A DNA stretch of 64,000 bases. Source: G942493275 sp942493275 (lineage in GTDB: Bacteria > Actinomycetota > Coriobacteriia > Anaerosomatales > PHET01). Both the position numbers and the translations under genes were made by a program. Positions 34,572 to 43,568 of this stretch are shown here, one piece after another (positions within the stretch are counted from its first letter, which is position 1; the number at the start of each line of letters is the position of its first letter). The stretch spans positions 434,001-498,000 of the forward strand of contig OW818687.1 of the NCBI GenBank assembly GCA_942493275.1, given 5' to 3'. The notes below the pieces were generated by a model that saw only the letters and a list, made by a program, of their open reading frames with translations, was not told the DNA's origin and made no database searches.

Positions 34572-35780
34572 CTACTTGTTGTGGCAGTTCTCGCACACGC
34601 CGCGGTTGTCCATGCGGAGCAGTGCGCTGCTGCCGGTGGGCGGAATACCACCCGTACCGGAGTCCGGCAGAGGATCGGTCGAGTCCGCAACGTTCGCGTA
34701 CCCGGTCATGACAGCCGCGGAGCCGTGGGCAACGTGGCAGGTCAGGCAGTCGATCCAGTCGGACGCGTCATTCGTTGCCGCATCGGCAGCGTCATGCGCA
34801 AGCGGAAGCGGGTTGCTCGTGACGATGAGCGAGCGCTGGCCAGCGAAGTTGCTGAGCGGAACGTTGACCGGGTGACGATGGCGCGTGGCCGGACCCCATC
34901 CGTCGAGCGAGTCGTAACCGGCCGCCGGGTCGTACGAAGTGTACGCCGGGACGGTATCGGTGGACGCGCCGCTCTCAAAGATGTACTGGATGTGGCACGA
35001 GGCACACCAACCGCTCATACCCTTGTCTGCGTCAGGGAGCGTGTCCCCGTCGAAGTCAGGGGCCTTGGCGTACGACGGGTTGGTGTAGTCAGGCTGGTAG
35101 CCTGCAACCTGCGTCGCGCCGGGCTCGTGGAGCAGCCAGCCCATGGTCGGGTAGCCAACCTCGGTCGAGATGACCCAAGGCGTCGGCAGCGGATCGGTCT
35201 CCGTGTAGCCAGGGGCGGTGGGGTCGTAACCGCCGACCGCACGACCGTTGACGAGGTCCTTCAGCAGTCGGTAGTTCGAGCTGCCGTGGACGTCGTGGCA
35301 CGTGGAGCACGTCATCTCAATCTGAGGTGCCGTGTTGTCCGACAGGTTGCCGAGGAGGTCCGGAGTAATCGAACCACCGTAGGCGAACCAGGACGAACCG
35401 GTGTACATGTGCTGCGACGAGAACGAAGTGCTGTCGAAGCCACCACCGTTGAGCATGCCGCCCGGGGTACCGTACAGGGTACCGCCGTACTGACCCGACT
35501 CGACGTCGGTCTCAGCACCGAGGCTCACACTGTCGTGACACGTGTAGCAGAACTCGTAGATCTCGCTCGCGGTGGAGTTCAGCAGAGCGCTGCCGGACGC
35601 CGCACCGTTGGTCCAGGTGATGCTGCTGGCCGCAGTGTGAGCGCGGTGGCAACCGGCGCAAGCGTCGGTGTCCATGCTGTAGCCGCCGTGAATCGAGAAG
35701 TTCGCGAACGCTGCGGTCGGCGTGAGCGCGACCAGAGCAACAGCGAGCGCGATGAGCGCGATGAGAGTGTACTTCCGCAT
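34572..35780 (-). CDS. Exported six-heme cytochrome c of the formate dehydrogenase operon
   Basis: A 402-aa secreted protein with a signal peptide (YTLIALIALAVALVALTPTAAFA) and six CXXCH motifs (CAGCH, CYTCH, CSTCH, CASCH, CLTCH, CENCH). Long loops between them (DNTAPQIEMTCSTCHDVHGSSNYRLL, PATRHRHPVNVPLS) contain extra His that could be distal ligands. No C-terminal anchor is seen. The gene follows fdhB by 5 bp. It replaces the membrane cytochrome b normally found third in FdnGHI-type operons, so it is the likely electron acceptor of the FdhAB complex. The start at MRKYTL is chosen from the signal peptide; GTG codons 1-3 triplets earlier are possible. Confidence 0.88.
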   Translation of the reverse strand: MRKYTLIALIALAVALVALTPTAAFANFSIHGGYSMDTDACAGCHRAHTAASSITWTNGAASGSALLNSTASEIYEFCYTCHDSVSLGAETDVESGQYGGTLYGTPGGMLNGGGFDSTSFSSQHMYTGSSWFAYGGSITPDLLGNLSDNTAPQIEMTCSTCHDVHGSSNYRLLKDLVNGRAVGGYDPTAPGYTETDPLPTPWVISTEVGYPTMGWLLHEPGATQVAGYQPDYTNPSYAKAPDFDGDTLPDADKGMSGWCASCHIQYIFESGASTDTVPAYTSYDPAAGYDSLDGWGPATRHRHPVNVPLSNFAGQRSLIVTSNPLPLAHDAADAATNDASDWIDCLTCHVAHGSAAVMTGYANVADSTDPLPDSGTGGIPPTGSSALLRMDNRGVCENCHNK

Positions 35781-35785
35781 CACGA

Positions 35786-36631
35786 TCACACCTCTCCTTC
35801 GGTCAGTTCGGCGTTCATCTGACGCCTCGCGATGATGGCCATGACGCCACCAGCGACCAGCGTCGGGACGAGTGCCGCCTTAGCGACCGAGCTGCTGAGC
35901 ACGCTCGACACGAACGGATTCACGTGGTCCTCGACGAACGGGTCGGCCTTGGGGCCTGCGAGCAGGTACTTCTTGCTGGCCCAGAACACGCTGCCGTCGC
36001 CGACATATGACAGGTAACCGCCGGTGGCGATCTTGTTCATGATGTTGGCTCGGGTGTCAAAGCCCATGGCCTTGGCCGGGCACGTGTAGACACACGACGG
36101 CCAGTGCTCGAGCTCGGGAACAGCTGCCGCGCCAACGTTGTTGTTGGGAAGCGGGTTGCCGTACTCGGCCTTGAGATCAGCAGTTGCGCCCGCGCGGCCG
36201 TAGCACATCGTGCACTTCCACGCCTTGGCCTCTGTGAACTCGTCGCTGCCTTCGCCGACCTTGGGGTAACCGCCGCGCTGGCAGTCAGAGACACACTGGC
36301 GCGTGCAGGTCTGGCCGTTGGCCGGGTTCGTGGTATCAGGCGAGCACAGGTTCGGATCCACCGAAACCGCACCGTTGGGCTGCTTCACGATTGCCTCGTA
36401 AGGGCAGCGCTTGGCGCAGGGGGGATCGGGGCAGTGCCAACAGCTGAATCGGATGAAGGGACCCATGTCTACGCGCTTCTGGGACTTGATGATGACACGC
36501 TGATCCGGAGCCGTCTTATGGACACCCGGGTTGAGAGCCTTCATCTTCCACGTCCGCTTGCACGAGATCACGCAGCCGTTGCAACGCATGCACTTGTCGA
36601 CCTCTTGGAAGATCGCCATCACGTTAGCCAT
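35786..36631 (-). CDS. fdhB: Formate dehydrogenase iron-sulfur (beta) subunit
   Basis: A 281-aa electron-transfer subunit with four [4Fe-4S] sites: CMRCNGCVISC, CWHCPDPPCAKRCP, CTRQCVSDCQRGG plus CTMCYGR, and a late CVYTCP. This is the arrangement in FdnH/FdhB-type proteins. A single C-terminal helix (VAKAALVPTLVAGGVMAIIA, about 250-270) anchors it to the membrane. There is no signal peptide, so it would cross by Tat hitchhiking with the alpha subunit. It is 14 bp downstream of fdhA. Confidence 0.92.
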   Translation of the reverse strand: MANVMAIFQEVDKCMRCNGCVISCKRTWKMKALNPGVHKTAPDQRVIIKSQKRVDMGPFIRFSCWHCPDPPCAKRCPYEAIVKQPNGAVSVDPNLCSPDTTNPANGQTCTRQCVSDCQRGGYPKVGEGSDEFTEAKAWKCTMCYGRAGATADLKAEYGNPLPNNNVGAAAVPELEHWPSCVYTCPAKAMGFDTRANIMNKIATGGYLSYVGDGSVFWASKKYLLAGPKADPFVEDHVNPFVSSVLSSSVAKAALVPTLVAGGVMAIIARRQMNAELTEGEV

Positions 36632-36645
36632 CGTTCACCACCTCC

Positions 36646-39600
36646 TTATGCCTTCTCGATGTTGCAGAGACAGGCCTTGTACTCAGGGATCATCGTGTTC
36701 GCGTCGCCTGCATCGATGCACAGGTCGTTCGCACGAGAGCCCGTGGAGAGACCGCGGTCACCCCAGTGCCACGGGATCGCAACGACTCCCTTGGCGACGC
36801 GCTGGTTCGTCTGGAGACCAACGCCGACACGAGCGCGGAAGCCCTTGGCGAAGCCAGGAGCGGCGTAGGTGCGGCCCTGCTGGTCAGTAGTCGAGTTGCT
36901 GCGCGCGGTGATGACGTTGACCCAGTCACCATCGACGATGCCCTTGGCGGACGCGTCGAGCGAGTTGAGCTCGATCCACGGCTCCGGCTCGGCTTCGACG
37001 TTCCACGCGTTGTTACGGGTGATCGGGCCACCCTGGAAGTGCTCAACGCAGCGGATGGTGGTCAGGACGAACGGGAAGCTGGCCGGGCTGTGCGAACGAC
37101 CGGCTGCAGCGACGTTGGTGTCCGCCTTGACGAGGTCCCACTGTGCGCCGCCCTTGGTGTTGCGGCCCCACTTGGTAGCCAAGTCGGCACGAGGGGTCTC
37201 GTACGGCTCGGTGTGACCGGGGAAGCGACCAACGTAGGTCACGCCCGCGGAGACGAAGTGAGGGCTGGCAGCGTTGACGGTAGCAGGCAGAACGACGTCC
37301 GGCTTGTCCGCAAGGCGGTGGTAGAAGCGATACCAACGCGAGTAGTTGAGCGGGGTGCCGGAAGCGCCAGGAACCATGCCGGCACCGGTGTTCGTACACA
37401 CGAACAGACGCGAGCAGGAGTCGGGACCCATGAAGAAGTCTCCAACGTCGCCCGGGATGTCCGAGTTGTTGTAGAACACGCGGCGGTTGACGAGCCACGA
37501 GTAGCCCCAGCCCGGGTATGCCAGCGTGCTGTTGGGATCCGCGGTGTTGCGGCTCTTGGCACGGTTGGCGGTCTCCCAGTCGATCTGACCGGTGTGCTTG
37601 TTCGTGGTCCTGGTGGTGCTGTACGCGCCGGTGTAGAGCCACGACGTACCCGTCGTCGGCGTGCACATCTCGCGGAAGATCTGCTCCGTGATCCACTCGG
37701 AACCGTAGACGGTGCCGGTGGTCGCGGTCGTTGATGCACCAAGCCAGATGTCGGCGGTGCCACTGACGTCCTCGAAGGCCGTCGCGTCGCCGGGGGTCCA
37801 GCCGTAGCGAGCACCGTAGAGCGTGGCATAGGCGCTGGTGAAGGTCTTACCAAGCGCGGTCCACTTGTCGGTGATGTGCGTGAACGCCGAGGCTCCGTCG
37901 AGCGCGTAGGCAAAGCGGAACAACATCTCGAGGTCCGACTTGCTGTTGCCCTTGGGGAGCGTGGCACGCTCGCGCCACTGCAGAATGCGACCGGAGTTGG
38001 TGACGCTTCCGGCTTCCTCGGCGTGCGAGCACGACGGGATGAGGTAGGTCACACCGGTACCGTTGCGGTTCGCGGCCGCGGTCTCGTTCTCGAACAGATC
38101 GACGCAGACAAGCGTCTCGAGATTGAAGATGGCGTCGCGGATCCAGCTCTGGTTCGGCTCGGTGACCGCAGGGTTCTGACCCCAGACGACAAGCGCCTTG
38201 GTCTCAGGAGTGGCTCCGGTCATCGCACGGAACATGCTGATGTGGTCGTAGCCGTTGCCCTTGGGCCACAGGTCGTACAGACCGTCGGTGATCGCACGGT
38301 CGGCGGTCGGCGAGACGATCCATGCCGGGTCGCCAAAGAAGTTGTACGTCATGTTGAAGAAGCCGCGCTGCTGCAGGCCCATGATGCCCGTGTTCAGGTT
38401 GTAGGCATCGTCGTACGACGAGTCCATGAGCGTGCGTCCAGCCGAACCCCACAGGGGCAGACCCCACAGGCCGTCCATGTACTTGCCGAACGCGTTGGCG
38501 TCGGCGGACAGCTTGACGGTCGGGTTGCCCGAGTAGAACGGGATGTTGCCGTAGAGCAGGCCCATGTCGGTCGAACCCTGGACGTTGTGGATACCACGCA
38601 GGGCGTTGATACCGCCGCCGGCGCGACCCATGTTGCCCATGAGGGTCTGGATGACCGCGAACTCCTTGACGTTCTGGCCGCCGTAGGTGTGCTGGGTGAT
38701 GCCCATCGCGTACAGCATGGTGAGTGCCTTGTAGCCAGTCTGCGTGGGATTCTGCACACCGGCACCGGAGACCGCACCGACGCTGCTGCAGCGGCTGTTG
38801 GCGATGAACGCCGCGGCCACGTAGTCGAGATCGGCGGTGGTACAGCCGCAGATGTTGGCGACAACCGCTGCGGTGTAAGGAGCAAGGTGCGCCTTCAGCT
38901 TGTTGTACACCGTGTTGGGCTCAGCGGTGACGAGCGTACCCGTCGCGGTGCCGTTGTCGGTGTAACCAAAGACGTTGTCGGCCTTCTTGGGGAAGTTCGA
39001 GATGACCGTGTTGCCAAGCTCTCCACCGACGGTCGGCAGGCCAGTCGCCGCGACAACCTGCTCGCGGACGTAGTCCGTGCCGGTGCCGTTGACGACAAAG
39101 CGAGCGTCCGTGTACTTCGAGTTGCGCGGAACAGCGGTGTTCAGCGTGCTCGCAAGCGAAGCTGCGCCGTCCACGAAGAAGGAACCGTTGCCGGTCCAGT
39201 TCAGGAACTCGTAGAACTTGTCGTGAACGCTGTCGCCGGCCGAGCGGGCTTCCATGTTGGCGATGATGAGCTTCATCACGCCGTTGAGGAAGGCAATGTC
39301 GGTACCAGGGCGGATGCGGATGTACTTATCCGCCTGAGCCGCGGTACGCGTCTTGCGCGGGTCGACAACGATGAGCTTGCCGCCCTTGGCGCGAGCGACG
39401 TTGATGTGGGCCATGCACGCCGGGTGGTTCTCCGACGGGTTGGCACCCATGACGAAGACGCAGGACGAGTTACCGATATCGGTCCAGTTGTTCGTCATCG
39501 AGCCTCGTCCGAATGATGCGGCCAGACCGGCCACAGTGGACGAGTGTCAAATACGGGCCTGATGCTCGACGTTCGAAGTTCCGAACTGAGCGATCAGGCG

Positions 39601-40182
39601 ACGGTACGTCATGTTCTGCTCGTTGTTCATGTGCGAAGAGCCCATGAACGCAACGCCCTTGCTGTTGTAGCCGTTGGTGTCGCTGAGGGCACCGCGAGCG
39701 GTGACCAGCTTGCCGCTGATCTCGTCGAGGGCATCCTGGAGATCCATCTTGCCCCACGCGCCGTTGCCGGTGCGCTTGTAGGCGATGCCGTCGGTGAAGG
39801 CCGCGTCATACGCGAACGTGTTGTTCACGGGGTGAGCGCCGGCCCAGGCGCCGATGCGGCGCTTGTTGGTGACCAGCTGATACGTGCCGGCGCCCTTGGC
39901 GCACAGGCCGCCATCGTTGAACGGCGAACGGTGATCGCCGTAGATATCCAGAACGTTACCGCTGGCATCCACGTCGATGAACTGACCGCAGCTCGCCGAG
40001 CAGTACGGACAGGTGGTGTGATAGGTAGCAGCAACCGGAACTCCGGCAGCAGCCGCCTTAGAAGGGGTAAGGGTCAGATCGACGCCAACGCCGACTGCGC
40101 CGGCACCCGCCACGGCGGCACTCGCCTTGACGAAGTCGCGCCTGCTGATTCCCTTCCCTTCCTGCTTGTCTCGTTGTGCCAT
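36646..40182 (-). CDS. fdhA: Selenocysteine formate dehydrogenase catalytic (alpha) subunit
   Basis: A 1178-aa Mo/W-bisPGD enzyme oxidising formate to CO2. A Tat signal (GISRRDFVKASAAVAGAGAVG) is followed by a [4Fe-4S] site CPYCSASCGQFID...GLCAKGAG. Codon 212 is TGA (39547-39549) in NVEHQARI-U-HSSTVAGLAASFG. This aligns with the active-site Sec-His of FdnG/FdhF (Q-A-R-V-U-H-G-P-T-V). The frame continues without interruption to 36646, and a SECIS with the E. coli-type GGUCU loop follows. Without recoding, it would be split into 218- and 962-aa pieces. The MAQRDKQ start follows AAGGAAG. It is larger than FdnG (about 1015 aa) by insertions in the C-terminal half. Mo versus W is undecided; the leader and tup genes suggest either. 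Confidence 0.93.
39518..39546 (-). promoter_or_regulatory. SECIS element of fdhA
   Basis: After the TGA, GTGGCC (39534-39529) pairs with GGCCGC (39523-39518) around the loop GGTCT, which begins 18 nt after the TGA. The E. coli fdhF SECIS has the same GGUCU loop at the same distance. This supports selenocysteine insertion by SelB. Confidence 0.85.
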
Positions 40183-40302
40183 AGCTTCCTTCCTTCGGTC
40201 CATGGTCCCGGTGTGTGGGACCAGAACACCGGTGCGCGTATGCGCCCGGGCCCTTGCCTCAGCGCGCCGTCACCACCTCCGTTCCATAGGCCGGGAAGGG
40301 GG

Positions 40303-40358
40303 CAAAACAAAAACCGACGGACAGCGCACGGCTCGAAGCCGTCGCACACGTCAGTCGG
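40303..40358 (-). terminator. Intrinsic terminator in the fdhA leader (expression platform)
   Basis: On the minus strand, CCGAC (40358-40354) pairs with GTCGG (40318-40314). Inside is a tight hairpin GCGACGGCT-TCG-AGCCGTGCGC. It is followed at once by TTTTTGTTTT. It lies 80 nt downstream of the riboswitch-like element and 120 nt before the fdhA start, so it can abort the fdh transcript before the coding region. No gene ends upstream that it could serve. Confidence 0.8.
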
Positions 40359-40437
40359 TCATAGTTGTGTCCCATATCCCTTACCCCGCGAATCGCGTAC
40401 AGAACAGAGGCGTTGCCGGCGCCGGTGTTCCGCTCGG

Positions 40438-40536
40438 ATCCCCTTTCCAAGTGGGGAGGCGTCACGGTTTCCCATGGCACCCTATCGGCCGGACCGCCAT
40501 GGCTAGCACTGCTTTAGGCGAGAAAGGCTCGGGGAT
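40438..40536 (-). promoter_or_regulatory. Moco/W-cofactor riboswitch-like element, fdh leader
   Basis: About 99 nt. The ends pair (ATCCCC 40536-40531 with GGGGAT 40443-40438). Inside is CATGG-GAAA-CCGTG, a helix with a GNRA loop, then GACGCCTCCCC and TTGGAAAGG. The same order and spacing occur before tupA (59199..59296), with compensatory changes in the outer helix. I believe it belongs to the Moco RNA riboswitch class (or its tungsten variant), from the gene context and the GCCTCCC...GGAAAGG core. The class call is from memory and could be wrong; the shared structure is seen directly. Confidence 0.65.
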
Positions 40537-40542
40537 ATCCAC

Positions 40543-40571
40543 CCTATTCAGTTGTGCTTCCGGCCTTGTAA
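40543..40571 (-). promoter_or_regulatory. Predicted fdh promoter
   Basis: On the minus strand, TTACAA (40571-40566) and AATAGG (40548-40543) with an extended TG are spaced by 17 bp. The predicted start of transcription, about 40536, coincides with the first base of the riboswitch-like helix, which supports the assignment. The hexamers are only fair matches to consensus. Confidence 0.5.
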
Positions 40572-40584
40572 CAAACGTTACAAG
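40565..40584 (-). promoter_or_regulatory. Perfect 20-bp palindromic operator candidate at the fdh promoter
   Basis: CTTGTAAC-AAAC-GTTACAAG has 8-bp half-sites and covers the predicted -35. TTGTnAC-type half-sites with short spacers are common for CRP/FNR-family anaerobic regulators. The position over the -35 could mean either activation (class II) or repression. Confidence 0.5.
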
Positions 40585-40810
40585 CGTGCCGGACAACCAC
40601 ACTCTACTCTCACAAAAACGCCTCGTCAACGCCCATAGAGGCCGAAAGTAGGGGTAAACCCTGATGCCTGTCTACCCGGACGCATGCGTGGTCAAGCGGC
40701 TTTCGTGCCAGTTGCCCCATTTGGGCATTACTGCCTCCATAGAAACCCTGATTCGCGCCAAAGGGCACGGTGAATGTGCGATGTAATGCCCGCGGCCATC
40801 AGGGACGACG

Positions 40811-40870
40811 CGAGGACCCCTCCTGTCCGGTTGCAGCTTCGACGCCGGCAACGGCCAGGAGGGGTCCTCG
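40811..40870 (-). terminator. Long hairpin terminating the NHL/cytochrome/Moco operon
   Basis: CGAGGACCCCTCCTG (40811-40825) and CAGGAGGGGTCCTCG (40856-40870) form a perfect 15-bp stem, with a second small helix (TTGC/GCAA) inside the 30-nt loop. It starts 22 bp past the NHL-protein stop. There is no T-run on the minus strand, so it may be an RNA-end-protecting hairpin or a factor-assisted stop. The rest of the region between here and the fdh operator (40585-40810) shows no gene. Confidence 0.6.
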
Positions 40871-40892
40871 ACTGAATGCGATATGTATGGGG

Positions 40893-42479
40893 CTACTGCG
40901 GCGCGTTCTCCGTGCCCTTTGACTTGCCCCGCCCGCGATCGAACGTGCGCACAAAGCGAGGCGCGTCGTAGACCTCTACGCCAAGCTGAAGCGCGAGATA
41001 GCCGATCCGCTCGTCTTCCGTGCACAGACCCTTGCTGCGCTTGGCGATCGAGAGCAGGATCGCGTCGTCCATCGAGACCTTGAGCTGCGCCTGTATGTGA
41101 CGGGCATCAGAGTCGGAGTGCTCCTCGGCATGGATGATCTGGCCCAGGTTGACGTCTTGCTCGACACGGCCGTCGAAGACGGGCCACTCGGCCATGGGCG
41201 TAAGCCACCTGAAGCGCCAACGGTCCATGAGCGGCACCTTCTCGAGCGCGACAAGGTGATTCACGAAATCCTCGGTGACAGCGAAGCGGCGACGGCGCGC
41301 GAGCAGCCATATGAGCGGGAACAGGAGCAGCGGCAGCAGGCATAGTGCCCACTGGACGGGCGACTCCGGCGCCACAGGCGGCTTGATCTCGGCTTCGGGC
41401 CACTCCCACACCTGCACCTGCTGGTTGTCACGGTCGGTAACGTAGATGCGCTCGTTCGCATCAAGGGCGACGTCATTTGCGAATCGGAACTGGCCAGGCC
41501 CTGTGCCGGGTCCGCCGAAGCTCGTGATCTTCTCGCCTTCGAGCGTATACACGTCGATCAGGTGCCCCAGAGCATCGACAACGTAGATCCGCTCCTCCGA
41601 GTCGATGACGAGACCTCGCGGGATGCCTGCGGTACGAATGAACTTCTCGAACTCCTCGTTCTCATCGAAGATCTGGACGCGCCTGTTGTCGGAGTCGCCG
41701 ATATAGAGCCGACCGTCATCGGCCACCTCGACTCCGTTGGGGAAGTAGAACTGCCCGGGGAACTGCGACATCTGCTCGGCCTTGCCGGTCGAACCGAAGC
41801 GCTTGATCTCCTCGCCCTCGGGAGTGAAGACGAACACCCGGTGGTTCTCGGTGTCGCCCACGTCAGTGACGACGAGGTTGCCGTCGTTGTCGAAGCCCAT
41901 GCCGAGCGGTCCCCAGAGCTTGGCCGTCTCAGCGTCCGGCAGGATCTTTCGCAGGTAGTTGCCGTCAAGGTCGAACACGTAGACCGCGCGGAGCTGCCGG
42001 TCGGTCACGTACAGCTCGTTGGTCGGGCTGATGGCGACGTGCGCGGGCTTGCGGAGAGCGGCATTCTCGCCGTCTTCGATCGCCGCGAACGACGTGAGGT
42101 AGCGGCCTTGGATGTTGTACACGCGAATCGTGTCGGCCTTCGTGTCGGTCACGTAGACACGTCCGTCTTCGCTCACCGCCACACCGATCGGCCGAGCCAG
42201 CGCATCATTGCCGACAGGTCCTGCGATCGAGAAGACGTACTGGGGCGGCTCGACGACGTCCTCCGCTCCCCCGCCGCCTATGCGGGGAATCGGGAGGCTC
42301 CTGTTCTGGAGGTAGTAGTAGGTGCCGAATGCGAGCAGTGCCAAAAGAAGCAGAAGCAGCGCAAGCAGCGCGAGCCGCCTGCGGTTGGCCCGCTTCGAGT
42401 CCGACGAGATCGAGTCGATCGACGGACTGTTGTAGCCGGTTTCCGGTGCATCCATGTCAGCGCGGTCCTCTTCTCTCAT
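40893..42479 (-). CDS. Membrane-anchored NHL-repeat propeller with C-terminal cytoplasmic domain
   Basis: A 528-aa protein: short cytoplasmic N-terminus, membrane helix (LALLALLLLLLALLAFGTYYYL, about 35-57), six NHL/SMP-30-type propeller blades outside (about 85-375: ALARPIGVAVSEDGRVYVTDTKA, FYFPNGVEVADDGRLYIGDSDN, FRFANDVALDANERIYVTDRDN), a second helix (WALCLLPLLLFPLIWLLA) and a cytoplasmic tail. The tail ends DDAILLSIAKRSKGLCTEDE and then RIGYLALQLGVEVYDAPRF, which resembles the end of a PIN-type domain. It is the last gene of the cytochrome set; NHL proteins are often encoded beside extracellular multiheme cytochromes. Function unknown. Confidence 0.75.
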   Translation of the reverse strand: MREEDRADMDAPETGYNSPSIDSISSDSKRANRRRLALLALLLLLLALLAFGTYYYLQNRSLPIPRIGGGGAEDVVEPPQYVFSIAGPVGNDALARPIGVAVSEDGRVYVTDTKADTIRVYNIQGRYLTSFAAIEDGENAALRKPAHVAISPTNELYVTDRQLRAVYVFDLDGNYLRKILPDAETAKLWGPLGMGFDNDGNLVVTDVGDTENHRVFVFTPEGEEIKRFGSTGKAEQMSQFPGQFYFPNGVEVADDGRLYIGDSDNRRVQIFDENEEFEKFIRTAGIPRGLVIDSEERIYVVDALGHLIDVYTLEGEKITSFGGPGTGPGQFRFANDVALDANERIYVTDRDNQQVQVWEWPEAEIKPPVAPESPVQWALCLLPLLLFPLIWLLARRRRFAVTEDFVNHLVALEKVPLMDRWRFRWLTPMAEWPVFDGRVEQDVNLGQIIHAEEHSDSDARHIQAQLKVSMDDAILLSIAKRSKGLCTEDERIGYLALQLGVEVYDAPRFVRTFDRGRGKSKGTENAPQ

Positions 42480-42485
42480 GGTGCG

Positions 42486-43559
42486 CTACTGCTTCTTCTC
42501 GGCGAGGCGTGCCGCTGCGGCGGTGGCCTCTTCATCAGTGGGCTCGAGGGACAGGAGGCGGTCCCACGCGGCACGCGCGGACTCGACTTCCTTCTGCTTC
42601 TCGAGCAGCTGAGCGGTCAGCCTGATGGCTTCGATGTCGTAGGGGTCGATCGCGACGGCGATGCGCGCCTGCGTCAGCGCGTCCTCGAACTCGCCCGCTT
42701 TCTGTGCGGCGACTGCCTTGGCGTAGCGATCCTCGGCGGTCCCGAACTTCGCGAGCTCGTCGAACGGCTCGGTGCGACCGGGAGGAGCGTTGTCCGCCGA
42801 GAGACGGAAGCGCTCGGCGGCGCCGGCCTCGTCGCCCTTGGAGAGCAAGAGCTTGCCGAACTCGTAGTTCGCCTCAGGCATCAGCGGATCGTACTTCAGC
42901 GCGATCTCGAGCTCCTGACGGTACTTGTCCTCGAGGTCCATCTCGCGATACGCGGTGGCGAGCAGGTAGTGGGAGTCCGAAGCGTCGCGCTTGAGGCGCA
43001 GAGCCTCCTTGAAAGCGTTTGCGGCCTCCTCGTACTCCTTGACCTCCATCAGCGTGGTGCCGAGGTAGAAGTACGCCTTCTCGAGACGGAGGTCCTGAGT
43101 CGCATACTGCCCCGCCTTGAGGATGTCGACGATCTTGCGCCAGTACTCCTCGGCGGTGCGCCACTCCTCACGCGACATGGCCAGCTGCGCGAGTCCCGCA
43201 AGAGCGCCCGGATCGTCCTCGCTGATCACGAGAGCGGCCTGATACTGCTCCTGCGCCTGGCGGTCACGACCATCGGCCGCCAGCGCGTCTCCAAGAAGGA
43301 TGCGGGCGCGGGCGTCGTCAGGGCTGTCGCGGACGACCTGCGTGAGGTTCGCGACGGCACGCGCACTCAGAGTCGTGCTGCGGGCCTCGAGCCGCATCGT
43401 GATGATGCCGGCGGCGGCGATGACCGCTGCCACCAGCACGCCCACGGTGACGACCGCGAGCGAGATGTCGAGCACCCGCCTACGCCTCGCCTGGCGGTTC
43501 AGGTCATCGACGGAGGTGCGAGTCGCCTTCTCGGGGGCTCTACTTGCGGATTCAGTCAT
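42486..43559 (-). CDS. Membrane-anchored TPR protein
   Basis: A 357-aa protein with one N-terminal membrane helix (ISLAVVTVGVLVAAVIAAAGIITM) and about seven TPR-like repeats (ARARILLGDALAADGRDRQA, KAYFYLGTTLMEVKEYEEAANAFKEAL, LLKYDPLMPEANYEFGKLL and others). Such proteins act as scaffolds; here it sits between a 20-heme cytochrome and the NHL propeller in one operon, so a role in cytochrome assembly or export is plausible but unproved. ATG at 43557-43559 with AGGTG upstream is preferred over a GTG three codons before. Confidence 0.8.
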   Translation of the reverse strand: MTESASRAPEKATRTSVDDLNRQARRRRVLDISLAVVTVGVLVAAVIAAAGIITMRLEARSTTLSARAVANLTQVVRDSPDDARARILLGDALAADGRDRQAQEQYQAALVISEDDPGALAGLAQLAMSREEWRTAEEYWRKIVDILKAGQYATQDLRLEKAYFYLGTTLMEVKEYEEAANAFKEALRLKRDASDSHYLLATAYREMDLEDKYRQELEIALKYDPLMPEANYEFGKLLLSKGDEAGAAERFRLSADNAPPGRTEPFDELAKFGTAEDRYAKAVAAQKAGEFEDALTQARIAVAIDPYDIEAIRLTAQLLEKQKEVESARAAWDRLLSLEPTDEEATAAAARLAEKKQ

Positions 43560-43568
43560 GCGGGTCAC

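Noticed and set aside
40811..40870. Long stem-loop as another riboswitch or small RNA gene
   Set aside because: It lies just past an operon end and has a simple long stem; a transcript-end hairpin explains it. No promoter for a small RNA is evident.
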